From: Solea solea | Lineage: Eukaryota > Chordata > Actinopteri > Pleuronectiformes > Soleidae | Assembly: GCF_958295425.1 (NCBI RefSeq) | Contig: NC_081149.1 | Coordinates: forward strand, 5,423,194 to 5,487,193 | Length of the DNA stretch: 64,000 nt | Direction of reading: 5' to 3' | Shown here: piece by piece, positions 37,946 to 49,572 of the stretch | Numbering within the stretch: position 1 is the stretch's first letter | How the letters are laid out: each line of letters starts with the position of its first letter | The notes under the pieces: model-generated | Database searches by the model: none | What the model was told of the DNA's origin: nothing | Seen by the model: only the letters and a program-made list of their open reading frames with translations | Program-made: the position numbers and the translations under genes

Positions 37946-37959
37946 TTGATTTCTGTCAG

Positions 37960-38095
37960 ACAAAAATCAGTATTCTGAGATTAAAGTCAGTCAGAATAAA
38001 GTCTGACTTTTCTTCGAATACTGACTCATTTTTTTCCACAGAATTCTGAGATTAAAGTCAGTAATCTGAGAAAAGAGTCTGAATTTGCAAACAAG
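37960..38095 (+). repeat. Degenerate TTCTGAGATTAAAGTCAG repeat
   Basis: TTCTGAGATTAAAGTCAGTC at 37974 and TTCTGAGATTAAAGTCAGTA at 38042, with an inverted AGTCTGACTTTTCTTCGAAT between. A simple teleost repeat of tandem and inverted phrases. Confidence 0.6.
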
Positions 38096-39064
38096 ATTGT
38101 TTTTGATTAAATTGATATTTTATTTGAGTTATTTGTGTATTTTGATTTTCATTTCTGTTTGCTCAATCCATTAAATGCTGTTTGCTTCTTAAACAGTGTT
38201 GTCCATTTGTCTCCTGGCTCTGCAGATACCTGCCTGGCTCGACTCTGGTTGCCTGAAGGCAACAGCACAATTCGGCCGCAGCAGCAGCAGCTGCTGTTGC
38301 CATACCAACACTGTTACTCCGGAAATAACAGACAAACCTGAAGACACTGCGTGTTTCATCCTTTTTAAACAGTCCATCACCCACCGCATTCACCCTGAGA
38401 GAGAATTCACTTCCTAACCAGTTTAATCAAACAAATCTGGTCCTCAGTGGACGCTTGTGGACATTATCCAATTATTTAAAGAAGAAGAGAAAGAAAGAAA
38501 AAAGCCTGTTAAGGGACTTGGCTCCATCTCCCATATTAAAGCAGCTCCTGCGGCATGGAAACTTCTCTTCACCTTTTGGTTCAGCCCAGACAGGATTTAA
38601 AACTGGTGTTCAGCCAACACATGGATTACTGAGTGCATGCACTTTGCTGTTCGTTCACAATCTTGGTTGATTTTGGTGTGTTTGTTAAACATTAGTGAAT
38701 CTGTAGCTTCTTCGGTCCAGAGCAAGAAAAACATCAAATGAAACAGCAGAATCATTGAAGACCAACGATCTGCATCAGTAAATTCATAATTCTTGGTAAA
38801 ACTATTATATTTGTAAGCCGTCTGTCCATACATGTCCACTCCGATCACATACCCTGGTATATGCAGTAGAACAGTGTCGGTGAAGTTCTCAGTCATCCAG
38901 GTCATAACCTTCTTTCTCTGTAGTTGGCTGTGGGTGACTGGACTGGAACAGTAGCTCTAGTTAGTCGATTTTAGTTAGTTGAGTTTCTTCATCTAGTACC
39001 ACCAGAGGAAGCTTGCGTAGCACTGGTGGTGCACGCACCACAGTTTGAGATCCAAGGGTCTAGA
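38096..39064. other. Intergenic DNA
   Basis: Has a GCAGCAGCAGCAGCTGCTG palindromic patch near 38279 and AT-rich flanks. No gene recognised. Confidence 0.5.
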
Positions 39065-39300
39065 GCAGGGGTCTCCAAGAAGTAGCTTGCAAGCTACCAA
39101 TAGCTCCCAGTCCCTTTCCAAGTAGCTCGCCAAAGGTTTCAATAATCGGACACAAACCTGCTTACGTTTTCATCCGATCTCCCCTTCAAGCTCATTCAGT
39201 TTATTCTGGTTGAAATGAGCGATGAGAATAATGTTAAAAAACACGAGTAGCTCTTGGCCATTTTCACTTTGACACAGTAGCTCTCAGAAGAAAAAAAGCA
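39065..39300 (+). mobile_element. hAT-like fragment (GCAGGGGTCTCCAA end)
   Basis: Starts GAGCAGGGGTCTCCAAGAAG, a common hAT terminus in fish, followed by repeated GTAGCT words (TAGCTTGCAAGCTACC, AGTAGCTCTCAGAAG). The right end and TSD were not found. Confidence 0.45.
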
Positions 39301-39981
39301 TCTTAGGGGGAAACTTTCTAATTTGGCACAAACATTGATTTGGATTTATCAATGAACTACTACAATTGTGGTGGTCAAATTTCATAGTTGAGGGTTGTTG
39401 TGACCTGACAAGCCTTATGTTATTTTAGGAATAACTCCAGAGAATCATCTGGCACAATCGTGGAGTAATATTTTGAAGATGGACTGGATGGAGTTTGATG
39501 GTCAAACTTGATTATTTTACTAATTTTCAGGTTCAAATCAAAACACAATTTGATTATAACCCCACCGATTGAATTTAAGGTGAATCTTTCACTTCCATTC
39601 TGCCCATTGTCCACTAAAAGATATTTTAGTGTGAAAAATAGCTGGAATGACTCACTCTGGGTGAGTAGGTTGCATAAAAAACTTACCACGCTTCCCCTTT
39701 CCAGTATTCATGCCTCTGAGTTGCCTTTAGACACCTGAGCACGACAGCCTAAAGCCATGGACATTGATCTGATGCTATAATTGAGTTTCCTCCTCTGCTT
39801 TCAGGCTCACCAGCACATTCTAAACCAGGCTGCAGAGATGTTCTCCCATTCAACAAGAAGAGTATTAGAGAGAGAGAGAGAGAGATCCTACAGTGATGTT
39901 GGGTGACAAGGCCAGGCCCAAGTCCAGAAGGTGTCATAAGGGTTTGGGGTCAGAGCTTGTGCAGGCCATGTCTCTAAAGCC

Positions 39982-40615
39982 ATGTTTCCATCGTGGTACA
40001 GTTTGAGTTTGGAACAGTAAAGCCCTGGGTCAGCGAGATGTGTATTGACCACAACACAACAACGGACAACATCCAACAATGGAGTACATCCAGCAGATTT
40101 TTTTCCTGTTTGGTTTGTGGCTGTTTGTCTCCACAAGACATCAAGCTTTGTATGAAAATAGACTGCAGGGGGACTGTCACAGGAGAGGGACACTTTTCTG
40201 TCGCCCAATCAGCTCATTGTCATGACTGGAGCTGGTCTAGCTCCATCCATACCGTACCGTACCATTACTCTGGTACCCCAAGGGAAGGGTACCAAGAAAT
40301 GGAACGGTTGACGGTTGGAAGTTAAAACCATTGATTTGAAGAGTGATTTGAATGAGGAAGGGTCAGAACAGTCACGGATGGGTCTAGGGTACTGAGCTCC
40401 AGAGGAAGATTTGTCTCTCCAGGTTTTGTGCTTGGTCCCGGGTGGTGGCTGTAGCAGGTTGGAGTCTGAGAACCCGGAGGCTACAGGATGGTGTGTAGGG
40501 GTGTAGAAGTTCTTTGTCCGGTAGGAGGGGGACTTTGAACTGGATGCGTTATTTTGGTGCTATTCCTAAAACAAAAAGTACCGAATTGAACCGTTCCACT
40601 CGGTGGAAACACAGT
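39982..40615 (+). mobile_element. GTTTCCA-family element, longest copy
   Basis: Left end ATGTTTCCATCGTGGTACAG and AACAGTAAAGCCCTGGGTCA, right end AACCGTTCCACTCGGTGGAA. The interior has CATTACTCTGGTACCCCAAG. About 215 bp at 40320-40535 that is absent from the shorter copies looks like an insertion or unrelated spacer. Confidence 0.6.
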
Positions 40616-40739
40616 TTATACATCTCATGTTGCCTTCATTGGGGAAAACCTCACAAAGAATGTTTTAGCTACATGGGTACACACAAAAAATTATTGTTTT
40701 ACAAGTCTTGAGCTAAGATTAGGCCAAGTAAAGACCTGT

Positions 40740-41110
40740 TGTATTTATTACCATCATTTCAGATTCTGCCCTCCAGTACAATCAGTTCATTCCCCTCACC
40801 TGTTGTTCCACGCCCCCTTCTTCTCACCTGCAGCTTATTAGTCCCCCATATATATATATATATATATAAACCAGGGACAAGCTCTCCAGCATTGTTTTTT
40901 TTTTCCGGTTCTCTCGTCTACCCGATCTGACCTGTTTCGACCTCTGGATTCTTGCCTGCCGCTTATTGGATTTGTTTGCCTTATAGATGGACTCTCTCTG
41001 CTATTTTTAACCCTGACTGTTTTCGTGACCATGTAAACTGAACGCTCCTCTTGAACTGAGTTCTGCCTCTGCCGTGCTTTTGGGTTATTCTCTGCTAGTA
41101 CACACACCAC
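40740..41110 (+). mobile_element. Possible solo LTR of a fish retrotransposon
   Basis: CTCTGGATTCTTGCCTGCCG, TTGGATTTGTTTGCCTTATA, AACCCTGACTGTTTTCGTGA, AACTGAGTTCTGCCTCTGCC and GTGCTTTTGGGTT are phrases I recall from LTRs of teleost gypsy-type elements. A TA repeat (40849-40869) stands where a TATA region would be. No internal coding region and no confirmed TSD. Confidence 0.35.
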
Positions 41111-41329
41111 ATGTTTTCATTGCCACGGGTTTACTCCTGTTAGCAATTTCCTGTTTTTGACGGATCATTCTGCATTGTTTGTGATGGGTAGGTGATCCCC
41201 CCACCCTTGAGTATGTTCCCATTATATTTTGCTCAGAATCTACCCACATGGTCTACATGTAGGTAGGATCAGATACTACCATGATACTAAGTTTGATCCA
41301 GTTCTTATCCAGGTTATGGATTTGATGGC

Positions 41330-41560
41330 ATTTGTTTGTTGGTTGTTTCTTCTATAACATGCAGAAAGTGGCATTTTGTGTTCCCTGAACCTCAAAATGG
41401 CAACACCCTCAAATGCTTTGTTTTGTCCACAAATAAACCCTTCATTGGTTTATTGTCATCGAAGGAGAGAAAAGACACATTGAAGAAGCCGAAAACCACA
41501 TATATACATGACTATTTTGGTAATCAACTATCATCAATTAATTGTTGCACCCCCAATTTA
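41330..41560 (+). repeat. Dispersed repeat, same family (divergent)
   Basis: CTCAAATGCTTTGTTTTGTC, ACATTGAAGAAGCCGAAAAC and TAATTGTTGCACCCCC follow the family order. Confidence 0.45.
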
Positions 41561-41890
41561 TAGTCTCCCATTAACTTATCTGCAATCTGCAGGTCTTTGG
41601 ACTCTCGATTTGAACCCAGATCCTTCTCACTGTGAGGCAAACAGGCTGAACTTGAGAGTCCAAAATGTTTATTTTCATGAGTCCACGTCTCATGATGAAC
41701 CCAGCCACTGGGGGACCACATCCAGTGAACTCCTAGAGCCAGTCCCAAACCCGGATAACTGGAGCGGGTTGCATCAGGAAGGACATCCGGCATAAAAACC
41801 TTTGCCAAATGAAATATGCGGATCACTGAAAACAATCGGTAGGGCAAGATGGAGGCAGGTGATCTGCTGTGGGCGACCCCTAAAGGAAGA
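41560..41890 (+). repeat. Retroelement 3'-end-like fragment
   Basis: GATTTGAACCCAGATCCTTC with CTGTGAGGCAAACAGG, then GGTTGCATCAGGAAGGACAT, CCGGCATAAAAACC and TGTGGGCGACCCC are signature phrases of an abundant fish non-LTR retroelement end, as recalled. No reverse transcriptase frame. Confidence 0.5.
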
Positions 41891-42334
41891 AGTTCCCCGT
41901 CTTCTGACGATAAATACTGTCGTTCATCTGCAGTGGCATCGATGTACTCGCAACACTGACAAAATCAGGGAGCCGTCATTTTAACGTCGTTAACTTCAAT
42001 CGTGTGAACGCCAGACTGGGAGCAGGCAGAGGTCGTTTGATGAGACGCGCCGCTGGGTCCGGATTGTTTACGCTCCGTGTCATGGAAAGATGAGAGGGCT
42101 AAATTGAAATGGTCTGCTGTCGTGTGAAAGTGTGACTCACTGCGAGACGCATGGACATGAAGACGCGCGCACACACACACACACACACAGAGGACGTAAT
42201 GTCAACACAGCGGGGCTCTGTGTTAATGTGACAGAGAGAGCAAGCTCAAAATAAGGAAAGAAAAAAAACGAGACAGCATGTTCTCAAAAACGTGTCCGTC
42301 CATGGTGACAGCATGTGACTCCTCATGTCTTTCT

Positions 42335-42339
42335 TGTGT

Positions 42340-42371
<32 letters not shown>
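42335..42371 (+). repeat. TG microsatellite
   Basis: About 18 units with one TA interruption. Confidence 0.9.
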
Positions 42372-44396
42372 CAGACCTCTCACTGCAATGTGTGAGCGGG
42401 ATTTAACTGAGTAGGAGGAGGAAGCTGAAAAAACATCCCAGTGACCCCTGAAGCCAACTGTTGCTAAAATTCATGTCACACATATTTACATTCATTTCAT
42501 TTGCAATAAAGTCAAAGGATGTATTTGGATTCTTCGAATAGTCTTGTCGATTATTTATTTGGCTTGTGACGTTAGACTCCGGTTTGACTCCAGTGTTTGA
42601 GCGGTGAAAAAAGGTTGGGAACCACTGGGTATGGGAAGGCTGGTTACTGTCCACGGATACTACTTTCTCTTTCACTCTGTATTGATTTGACCTGAAATAG
42701 GGCTTGACGTTGAGTTTTATGCAAAAGTCTCAGGACGCCAGCAGCTTTGTTGTTTTTTTTTGTGACTGACAGTTTCTGTGATCGTTGTGACTGAAAGTTG
42801 GTCTTCTGCTCAAGCATTTCTTGTTCAAATTGTTGCTGTGAGTGTAAAAGCAGGTCACTATAAATACTTGACATTTTAACCTGTAGAAGCAGTTTTTTCC
42901 CCCCTGAAAAATGTTGTTATTTTGAAACTGCATACATGCATATGCATGCATAATACAATATCTCGTCAATCTTTTACTTTGACGGTTCGATTCTACCATT
43001 CCTGACTCCACGATTCTGGATTTTACACAAGTTCTGGAAAGTGCTGCAAAGAGATGTACAACACTGTTTTTGCACAAACATTACATGAGCGTTTAGAAGC
43101 TCTTTGTTCTTTAAATAATCACACTGAGAAACAATAACAATCACATATACGTCTAACATCTTTTTTTTTTAAATCGTGAGATAGTTTCTCTTTCCGACTA
43201 CTTTCCCAAACAGTGAAGAAACCCAGCAGAGCATCCATCCATGCCCTCCCTCTCTATAAATGGAACTCATCACAGGCTCCAGAAATACACTGCAACTATC
43301 CACCACTTGGTTTCACCTGCAGCCCTTTCCTCGTGTGTGTGTGGGCACCTGAGTGCGTGGTGGCTAACAGAGGGATGTGAGTGCTTAATGCAGCGAGTGG
43401 GACGTGCAGATGAGCAACCCCTGCGCCTTGACATCGCTCACCTGCCGGCGAGTGGAGAGGGTGAGCAGGTAGGTGGAGGTAAGTCCAGAGCCCAAAGCAG
43501 GTTGTTTTGTTTCCCCGCTGAAAGACCTGAAGTAGCACTGGAAAACACAGGACACACATTTCCATTTCTCATTTGGCAGAAATGTGGTTTTGAAGTCATT
43601 TTGTGGCGACTTCATTTACCTCCAGCCACAGTTTGTGCACGGCCAGACGTGTACGGACGACCAAAAACTTGGACGATATGAGACTGTACACAAGTTTTAT
43701 GCACAAAAGCATTCACAATAAGTCGATTGGGAAAATTGGGAAAGTCACCAGATAAAAATTGGTAATATTTCACGTGAGTGACTTGAAAATCCAGTCATTC
43801 CAGGACCTCATAATTCATATTGATCATTTTTAAAGATCCAGAGTGCAAGGATTGGTGACATCTAACGGTGAGACTGCAGATAGCAACAGACAGTCGGCTG
43901 AACCCCTCCCTTTTCCAATCACTTCAGGCATCAGAACTAGAAGTTGGAACTGGGAGTTCCAGTTTGAGAAGTCAGAAGTGCAAACACATCTCTGACTTAC
44001 CACTGTTAGCAGTACCACTCGATAACAGTAGCACCCTACATGGTATTTTTGCACATCATCAGTGTGCAACAAGTCTATGGATTAAAACTTTGACAGTACT
44101 TTGTGTACGACTGATTCACTGTGACACAAATATGACAGCACGGTAAAAGAAGCTAAAGACTCTTGTTTTTCCCCTTTAGAATATTCACCCAACAATATCT
44201 GTACCTCCTACCTGCAAAAAGGAACTTCACAGTCAGCAGCCTGAGCAGGTTTAACAGTATTTCTACTGACTGAATAATTGAGATCCGGTGAGTTGAAGTA
44301 GCTTTTGATGGAAATGTCAATGCTCCTGTCCTATCTTGTCCTGTTTTGTCCTGTCCTGGCTCTAACAGCGTGTTCTGCTGAGGGGTGAGTGGTGGT

Positions 44397-44416
44397 GGGG
44401 GGGGGGGGGGGGGGGG
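44397..44416 (+). repeat. 20-G run
   Basis: Twenty consecutive G preceded by GGTGGT; able to form G-quadruplex structures. Confidence 0.9.
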
Positions 44417-44934
44417 CAGCTGTGTAGTTTCAGATGCGGAGTATTCACTGCTGTTACAGGCGAGGCAAAACCGCCGGAGACCATGTAATTGCTTCTCTGA
44501 GTGTTACGTAACAGGAACGATTCTGCTGCAGATTCGAGGCCCAGCGTTGATGGATTATCCCAGAGACATTTCTTTAAGCTTGTTCTTTTCCAATGCTCCC
44601 TTTGTTACCCCAGATCTGCTTGAGAGAGGAACTGTTGTGTCTGACTCATTTGTGGAAGCAGGTCAGGTGTTCTTTGGGCTTTATGTGTTCCTCACGCAAC
44701 TCTAAAAGTCCCTGTAAAGCAAATTGTTTCTTCTCGTCACACTTTATTATTATGTTTAAAAAACAGTATCTGAGAACATTACAATTGTGGAGTAAAGACT
44801 CTTCGTCCTCAAAAACTGGAACGATATAAAAACCCTCAGAGAGCTTTGTCAGCAGTTTAGCAAGCTGAGACGTCTTATTCCCGAAATTTATTTTCCACAA
44901 ATAAATGCTCTGACACTTTTTTTTAAAAATGTTT

Positions 44935-45370
44935 CCTAAAAAAGAGGTAATGAAGTAGAGAAGTACAGAAGTACGAGCAGACTCTTGCTGTGAGGCTGCA
45001 GTACCACTGATAGACAAAGAGGGAGACATAGAGCGGGACAGGAGGTGAACAAGCTCTTCAAAGTATGTTAAAGTGCCACCAAAATGGTGAAAATGTTGCT
45101 TCTTAACATGAACATAACTTTGATACTAGAGCGTTTACGGTAATATTCTGTACAAACGTGGACAAACAGAGACCTTTGAGGACTATGGTCCCCAGTAAAG
45201 TAAATAAACCAGTATGTGTGTGTGTGTGGTAGCGCATTAGCAGGAGAGGACAGAACTCCTCCAGGAGACACGGACTCATATTCACGCACAGGACTTTTCA
45301 TTTGTATTCGAACAGGGACGTTTGCGGACTTTGGTCCCCACTAAAGCGAGTAGGCCAGGATGTGTTGCAG
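44935..45370 (+). repeat. Composite dispersed repeat, copy 2
   Basis: GGCTGCAGTACCACTGATAG with GGAGACATAGAGCGGGACAG, then GAGGACTATGGTCCCCAG (about 45178) and GCGGACTTTGGTCCCCACT (about 45323). The second block is duplicated relative to copy 1. Confidence 0.55.
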
Positions 45371-46506
45371 GGACTATATATTTTGTAGAAAAAGTTTTCG
45401 TGTGTGTAACTATTCTAGTCTATTTGGGATGTTTTTCCTGTTGTTGCAAAAAAATAAATTCTGACGCTAATTTCAGTGTGAAAGAGACTTTAAAAAGGAT
45501 GCCGCCACAAAGCTTTTCCATATCGGTGCAACAAATCTTGTGTTAAAGAAAACTGATAGTGAAAACTGAGGAGCAGTTACTCCCGACTCCTCAACAACAA
45601 CACACACGGATCTTTGTTGTCACAATTTCACATCTTGGGTTTTTTCTTCTGAATTTCTCTGCCGCACGGATCTAGGGGCAACTTGCCTCGTTCAGCTGAC
45701 CGCTCTCATACAACACATGTTTGTTTGGTTTGTACGTCACAGTTTCTTTCCTCCCTGGGACTTTTTCCCCTCACGACATTTTTGTTTCTCACAAAAGGCC
45801 TCAGATGAGAATTCTCAGAAGTTCACCCATTCACCTGCAGCTGTCTCTGTCCTTTATCTGTCTTTATCCTTGTATATGTTACAGAATTCCACATTAAATG
45901 AAGTGGATTTTAAGGTTGCTTTTTTTGGTAAACAGGGAAAGGGTAAGCAGGGAAATGCCTGAGCTGACAGGGGACCCCAAGGCGTGATTGCTTACTTTAT
46001 ACCACAGCAATGACAATTAAACAAATGTCAAATGCGTTCAATTGTGAAATGCGTTCACACAGTGTTGATTAAGTCACAGGAAGGGATTTGTGGAGTATAC
46101 ATTTTAAGTTTTTTTATTTTGAAAATAATACTGTTATCATCGGAAGGTTTATTCAATAACATTCAAATTATACTCTAACGGTTAATGACTTGAAAATAAT
46201 GCTGACTGTCATTTGCATCGACTATTTAGAAAAATTTGAGAAAAATATCACATTATTATCACATAATAATTTGGAACGCAGTGTATGTGGAGACAGATGG
46301 CAGCAACAGCCACACTGAGCTAGTAGAGCGAGATGAAAAGATTCAGAAGTGAATTCTACTGCTCCAAAAATAACCTTCTTGTCCCCAGTTTTGCGCACGT
46401 ATGTCATTGAAGTGTCAACAAAATAAAATAGAGAAAAAGGAAAAAGAAATCAATAGCCCCCTTTTCAACCGCAAGACTTTTCTCGTTTACCCAAGAATTG
46501 GAGTGT
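45371..46506. other. Intergenic DNA
   Basis: AT-rich single-copy-like sequence with no recognised repeat family, promoter or coding frame. Confidence 0.5.
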
Positions 46507-46925
46507 TTCCACCAATGGCGTGTTTCCACCGGTTCTACTCACCTCGCCTCGGCACATCACAGCACGGTTTATCTCCACTACAAAAAAGTACCTACTCAAT
46601 GTGGGCGGAGTCATCACTGCATGGCTGCGTGAAACTGCGGTGACTTGGTTTTATGCGCGACACACACACACACACACACACACACGAGTGACTAGTGACT
46701 TGTAAAGCAGTTGTTTTCAGTGTAACTGAATCACTAGGATCAGTTAATTAAAACTATTGTTCAGTACTTCCTCTATGACCTGAGCACAGACTCCGTCTGA
46801 CACAGTCACTGGACTGAAACACAGCGGCAGTGTGATGCTGGTCGCGGACCAGACTCCTTTGTTAAATATTGAGATTTTAGGCATTTCCCCGGTAATTGTC
46901 AGGGATTAACCTGGAAATCAAGTCT
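46507..46925 (+). mobile_element. CCCACTAC-family element with internal CA repeat
   Basis: Begins GTTTCCACCGGTTCTACTC, shares CTACTCAATGTGGGCGGAGT with the 37722 copy and GACTTGTAAAGCAGTTGTTT plus GTGTAACTGAATCACTAGGA with the 9799 copy. A CA repeat (46659-46685) has expanded inside it. Confidence 0.55.
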
Positions 46926-47556
46926 CTGGAAATGTTGGTTGAAAAGGGGGCTATTGACACTGAGTTATTTCATTGTTGGGGCCCCCAGACCCCTTTTTGC
47001 TCCGGAGTTTCTTGAAACACCCCTGCTAAAGGACTTAAAAAATTAGTCTTTGAAGAGCTCAACAACACAGAAAACAACTTTAAATGATTCCGAATAGAAA
47101 TTTCACTTTGTTGAATCGGAACAAAACAATGTTCTTCAGTCAGTCGAGAAATGTGATTATTTCTTTCCAAAAAGAAAATTCAGAGAAGTGTAAAGGGGGA
47201 ACATCAGGTTTTCATCATGTGGACCGAACCACATATAGCGTAAATATTCAAGACAACAGAGAAACACAGACAGATTGTATCAGTGACTTGTACAAAGGAA
47301 AATTATCTCTACTCGTGTAAAGGTTTGTCATTCTCTTACCATGAAAAATTGGATCATTTTGTTTACCCCTGACTGCATGTGGTGTATGCGTGTCTCTTGA
47401 AATAACTTCATGCAAACCTAATTGCCCTTAAGCGGTGTATAAAGTACACATCATTAGTGCTGACTGTGTACTCACCAATTTATCTCACCATTCTGACAGC
47501 CTTCTCCGACTGACACTCGGCAGTTTGTGTTGATATGTAATCCTCTTATTCTGCCA
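46926..47556. other. Intergenic DNA
   Basis: AT-rich. CAATAGCCCCCTTTTCAACC (46454) and the inverse GGTTGAAAAGGGGGCTATTG (46939) bracket the 46507-46925 element and may be its true outer ends. No gene. Confidence 0.5.
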
Positions 47557-47790
47557 CACCAAAGTCCATTGAGAAAACTAGTATTTTTAGCTCACAAGGA
47601 CACAGCATCTGCTGCTGTACTTCTGCCAAGTTTGGTCAGTTTGTGTCACTGAGGTGAATCTGAATAAAGTGTTTTGAACACAGAAGTGATAAAAATGACA
47701 CATTTGGACTTAGTGATGGAGGCAGCAGTGGATCAACTCCTGCGTGCTGTGACGTATTTCTCTATGGAGTTTGGCGTGGGAGAGTGAGTG
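47557..47790. repeat. Foldback family, near-complete copy
   Basis: Left ACACCAAAGTCCATTGAGAA, right TTTCTCTATGGAGTTTGGCG. The interior has GGTCAGTTTGTGTCACTGAG and GATGGAGGCAGCAGTGGATC. Directly followed by the first copy of a 190-bp direct repeat (47792). Confidence 0.65.
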
Positions 47791-47791
47791 G

Positions 47792-47985
47792 TTTACAATC
47801 TTCTACACGAATCTAATTAATCTTGTAAAGATTTTTATTGGGGGTCAGCACCTCATATAACAACACTTAAAGATTGGATTTCAACCTTCATATAATGTCT
47901 CATATAATGGTGTTAGTATCCCACTGTTTTGTCCGCCACCGTAAGTTCCCCTGCTTGGTGCACAACGACCAACGAAACAAACGCG
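47792..47985 (+). repeat. 190-bp direct repeat, copy 1
   Basis: TTTACAATCTTCTACACGAA through GGTGCACAACGACCAACGAA. Nearly identical to 49388-49572 except for a 9-bp GGGGGTCAG insertion and a few substitutions. Confidence 0.9.
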
Positions 47986-48224
47986 AAGTACGGATGAAAA
48001 GCTCCATCCGCTTTTGTCTTTTGTCTCTCTGTGTCCTCATCATGCAGGCTGCAGGATCCAGATCCAGTTTCAAGGCTATTATTAGTATTATTATTATTGT
48101 AATATCATATCATCACCATTATTACTGTGCTATAATTAAAGTTGATATCAGTATAATCTTGATCAACAATCTCTCCTGCTGCATGTATAAATGACATTGT
48201 AGTTCTATAAACATGTCATCACTG

Positions 48225-48535
48225 ATGATTCAGAAATGTCTTGTCTAAACCTAAAACTTGATCCAATTGTTGTATTTCTGCTCCTGGTCTCTCTCTTCTG
48301 TCTCTGCCTCACCTCCCCCTTGTGCTTTCGCCCCACCTCTCCTCTGTACCCCATTTTCCTTTCACCCCAACCTGTCTTGGCAGATGGCCGCACATCTTTG
48401 AGTCTTGTTCTGTCAGAGATTTCTTAATTTTTCTTCCAATTTGTCAGTTTTCTCTGCTCTCTATAATGTTGTCTGTGTACGGTGCCTTGAGATAATGTAT
48501 TTTGTTTGGCACAATCGAATTGAATCGAATATAAC
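48225..48535 (+). repeat. LINE (L2-like) 3'-end fragment with simple tail
   Basis: Longer copy of the sequence at 7203-7345. It ends GTGCCTTGAGATAATGTAT and then an ATTGAAT-type pentamer tail (about 48517-48531), the usual 3' microsatellite tail of these elements. Confidence 0.6.
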
Positions 48536-49387
48536 TTCCGGTTTTTGGGGTCGATGCCACAAGAATAACTTGACGACAAACGTCACAGGAGGAGAATCTC
48601 ATTAAGATGCAAAATGTCAGAAGCAAAGTTCAAATCGTCTCATAGTTGTGGGTGGAATGACAGATAAGATCTGTGGTTGGATATGGTGTGACATTTTCAT
48701 AGGCATGAGAACAGATTCAGATGTAACCGTTTTGCAACAGTCTGATCAGAACAATCGCTTCCTTTCATTAGCCTTTTCGTCATGTGCAACTCGATTTTTT
48801 TTCTCTCTCTCTCATTGTTATTGTTTTTGTCTCTGTTATGAGGCCTTGTTGTGTTTTTCCTTTATTTTTCATAAAACTGACTACACATGCTCATAAATCA
48901 CTAAAACAAAGAGGAAACAGGCTGCGGAGTGCATTTAAACTGAGTGACTCAGCAACTACCACTGTAGACAGCATGAGTTTGCATGTGCCAGGGGCTGCAC
49001 AGATACAATTGCAGGCTGACTCCAACAACCATTGGCTGAAAGTAGGTCAAATTTGGATTCACATCACTCACCCTCTCCTCTGCCGTGGCTCTAGATTGGA
49101 GTGTTTCCTCTCTGCTTAGATTTACAGTTACACAGTCGCCCTGAAAACCTCCTTCTGTCGTGCTGAAAATGAACAGGTTTGTATGAAATGTGAGATGTCC
49201 CTGTGTTTATATTTTCACCATGTATGTTGTCTGATAGAGAAGTCTATCTGTCCGCTGATCTATCCACCTGTAACCCTGATTTCTGGGTGGGTAGTGTGGG
49301 TTACACACACACACAGACACACACACAGGTAAGTTTCACTGGTTCAGTGACCTGGCACATAACAGTAAAAATAAAATCTGATATAAT
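48536..49387. other. DNA between the 190-bp repeats
   Basis: Follows the L2-like fragment. It has balanced segments at 48600-48760 and 48900-49130 and a CA repeat near 49302. No gene; no primer-binding site or polypurine tract that would mark an LTR element was evident. Confidence 0.45.
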
Positions 49388-49572
49388 TTTACAATCTTCT
49401 ACACGAATCTAATTAATCTTGTAAAGATTTTTATTGCACCTCATATAACAACACTTAAAGATTGGATTTCAACCTTCATATAATGTCTCATATAATGGTG
49501 TTAGTATCCCACTGTTTTGTCCGCCACCGTAAGTTCCCCTGCTTGGTGCACAATGACCAACGAAACGAACGC
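49388..49572 (+). repeat. 190-bp direct repeat, copy 2
   Basis: Second copy, offset 1596 bp. The high identity implies a recent event. It ends about 0.85 kb before the HLF promoter CpG block. Confidence 0.9.

Larger units (their letters stand above)
41891..44934. other. Intergenic DNA with microsatellites
   Basis: AC repeat 42170-42189, TG repeat 42335-42371, 20-G run 44397-44416. TGCATATGCATGCATA near 42938. The 146-codon open frame at 43241-43681 crosses no recognisable domain and is taken as chance. No gene. Confidence 0.5.

Noticed and set aside
43241..43681. 146-codon open frame
   Set aside because: No domain, no splice or promoter context, mixed composition; most likely chance.
49039..49049. 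AAAGTAGGTCA, a RORE match upstream of HLF
   Set aside because: About one such degenerate match is expected in a window of this size, and it is not inside the promoter block.
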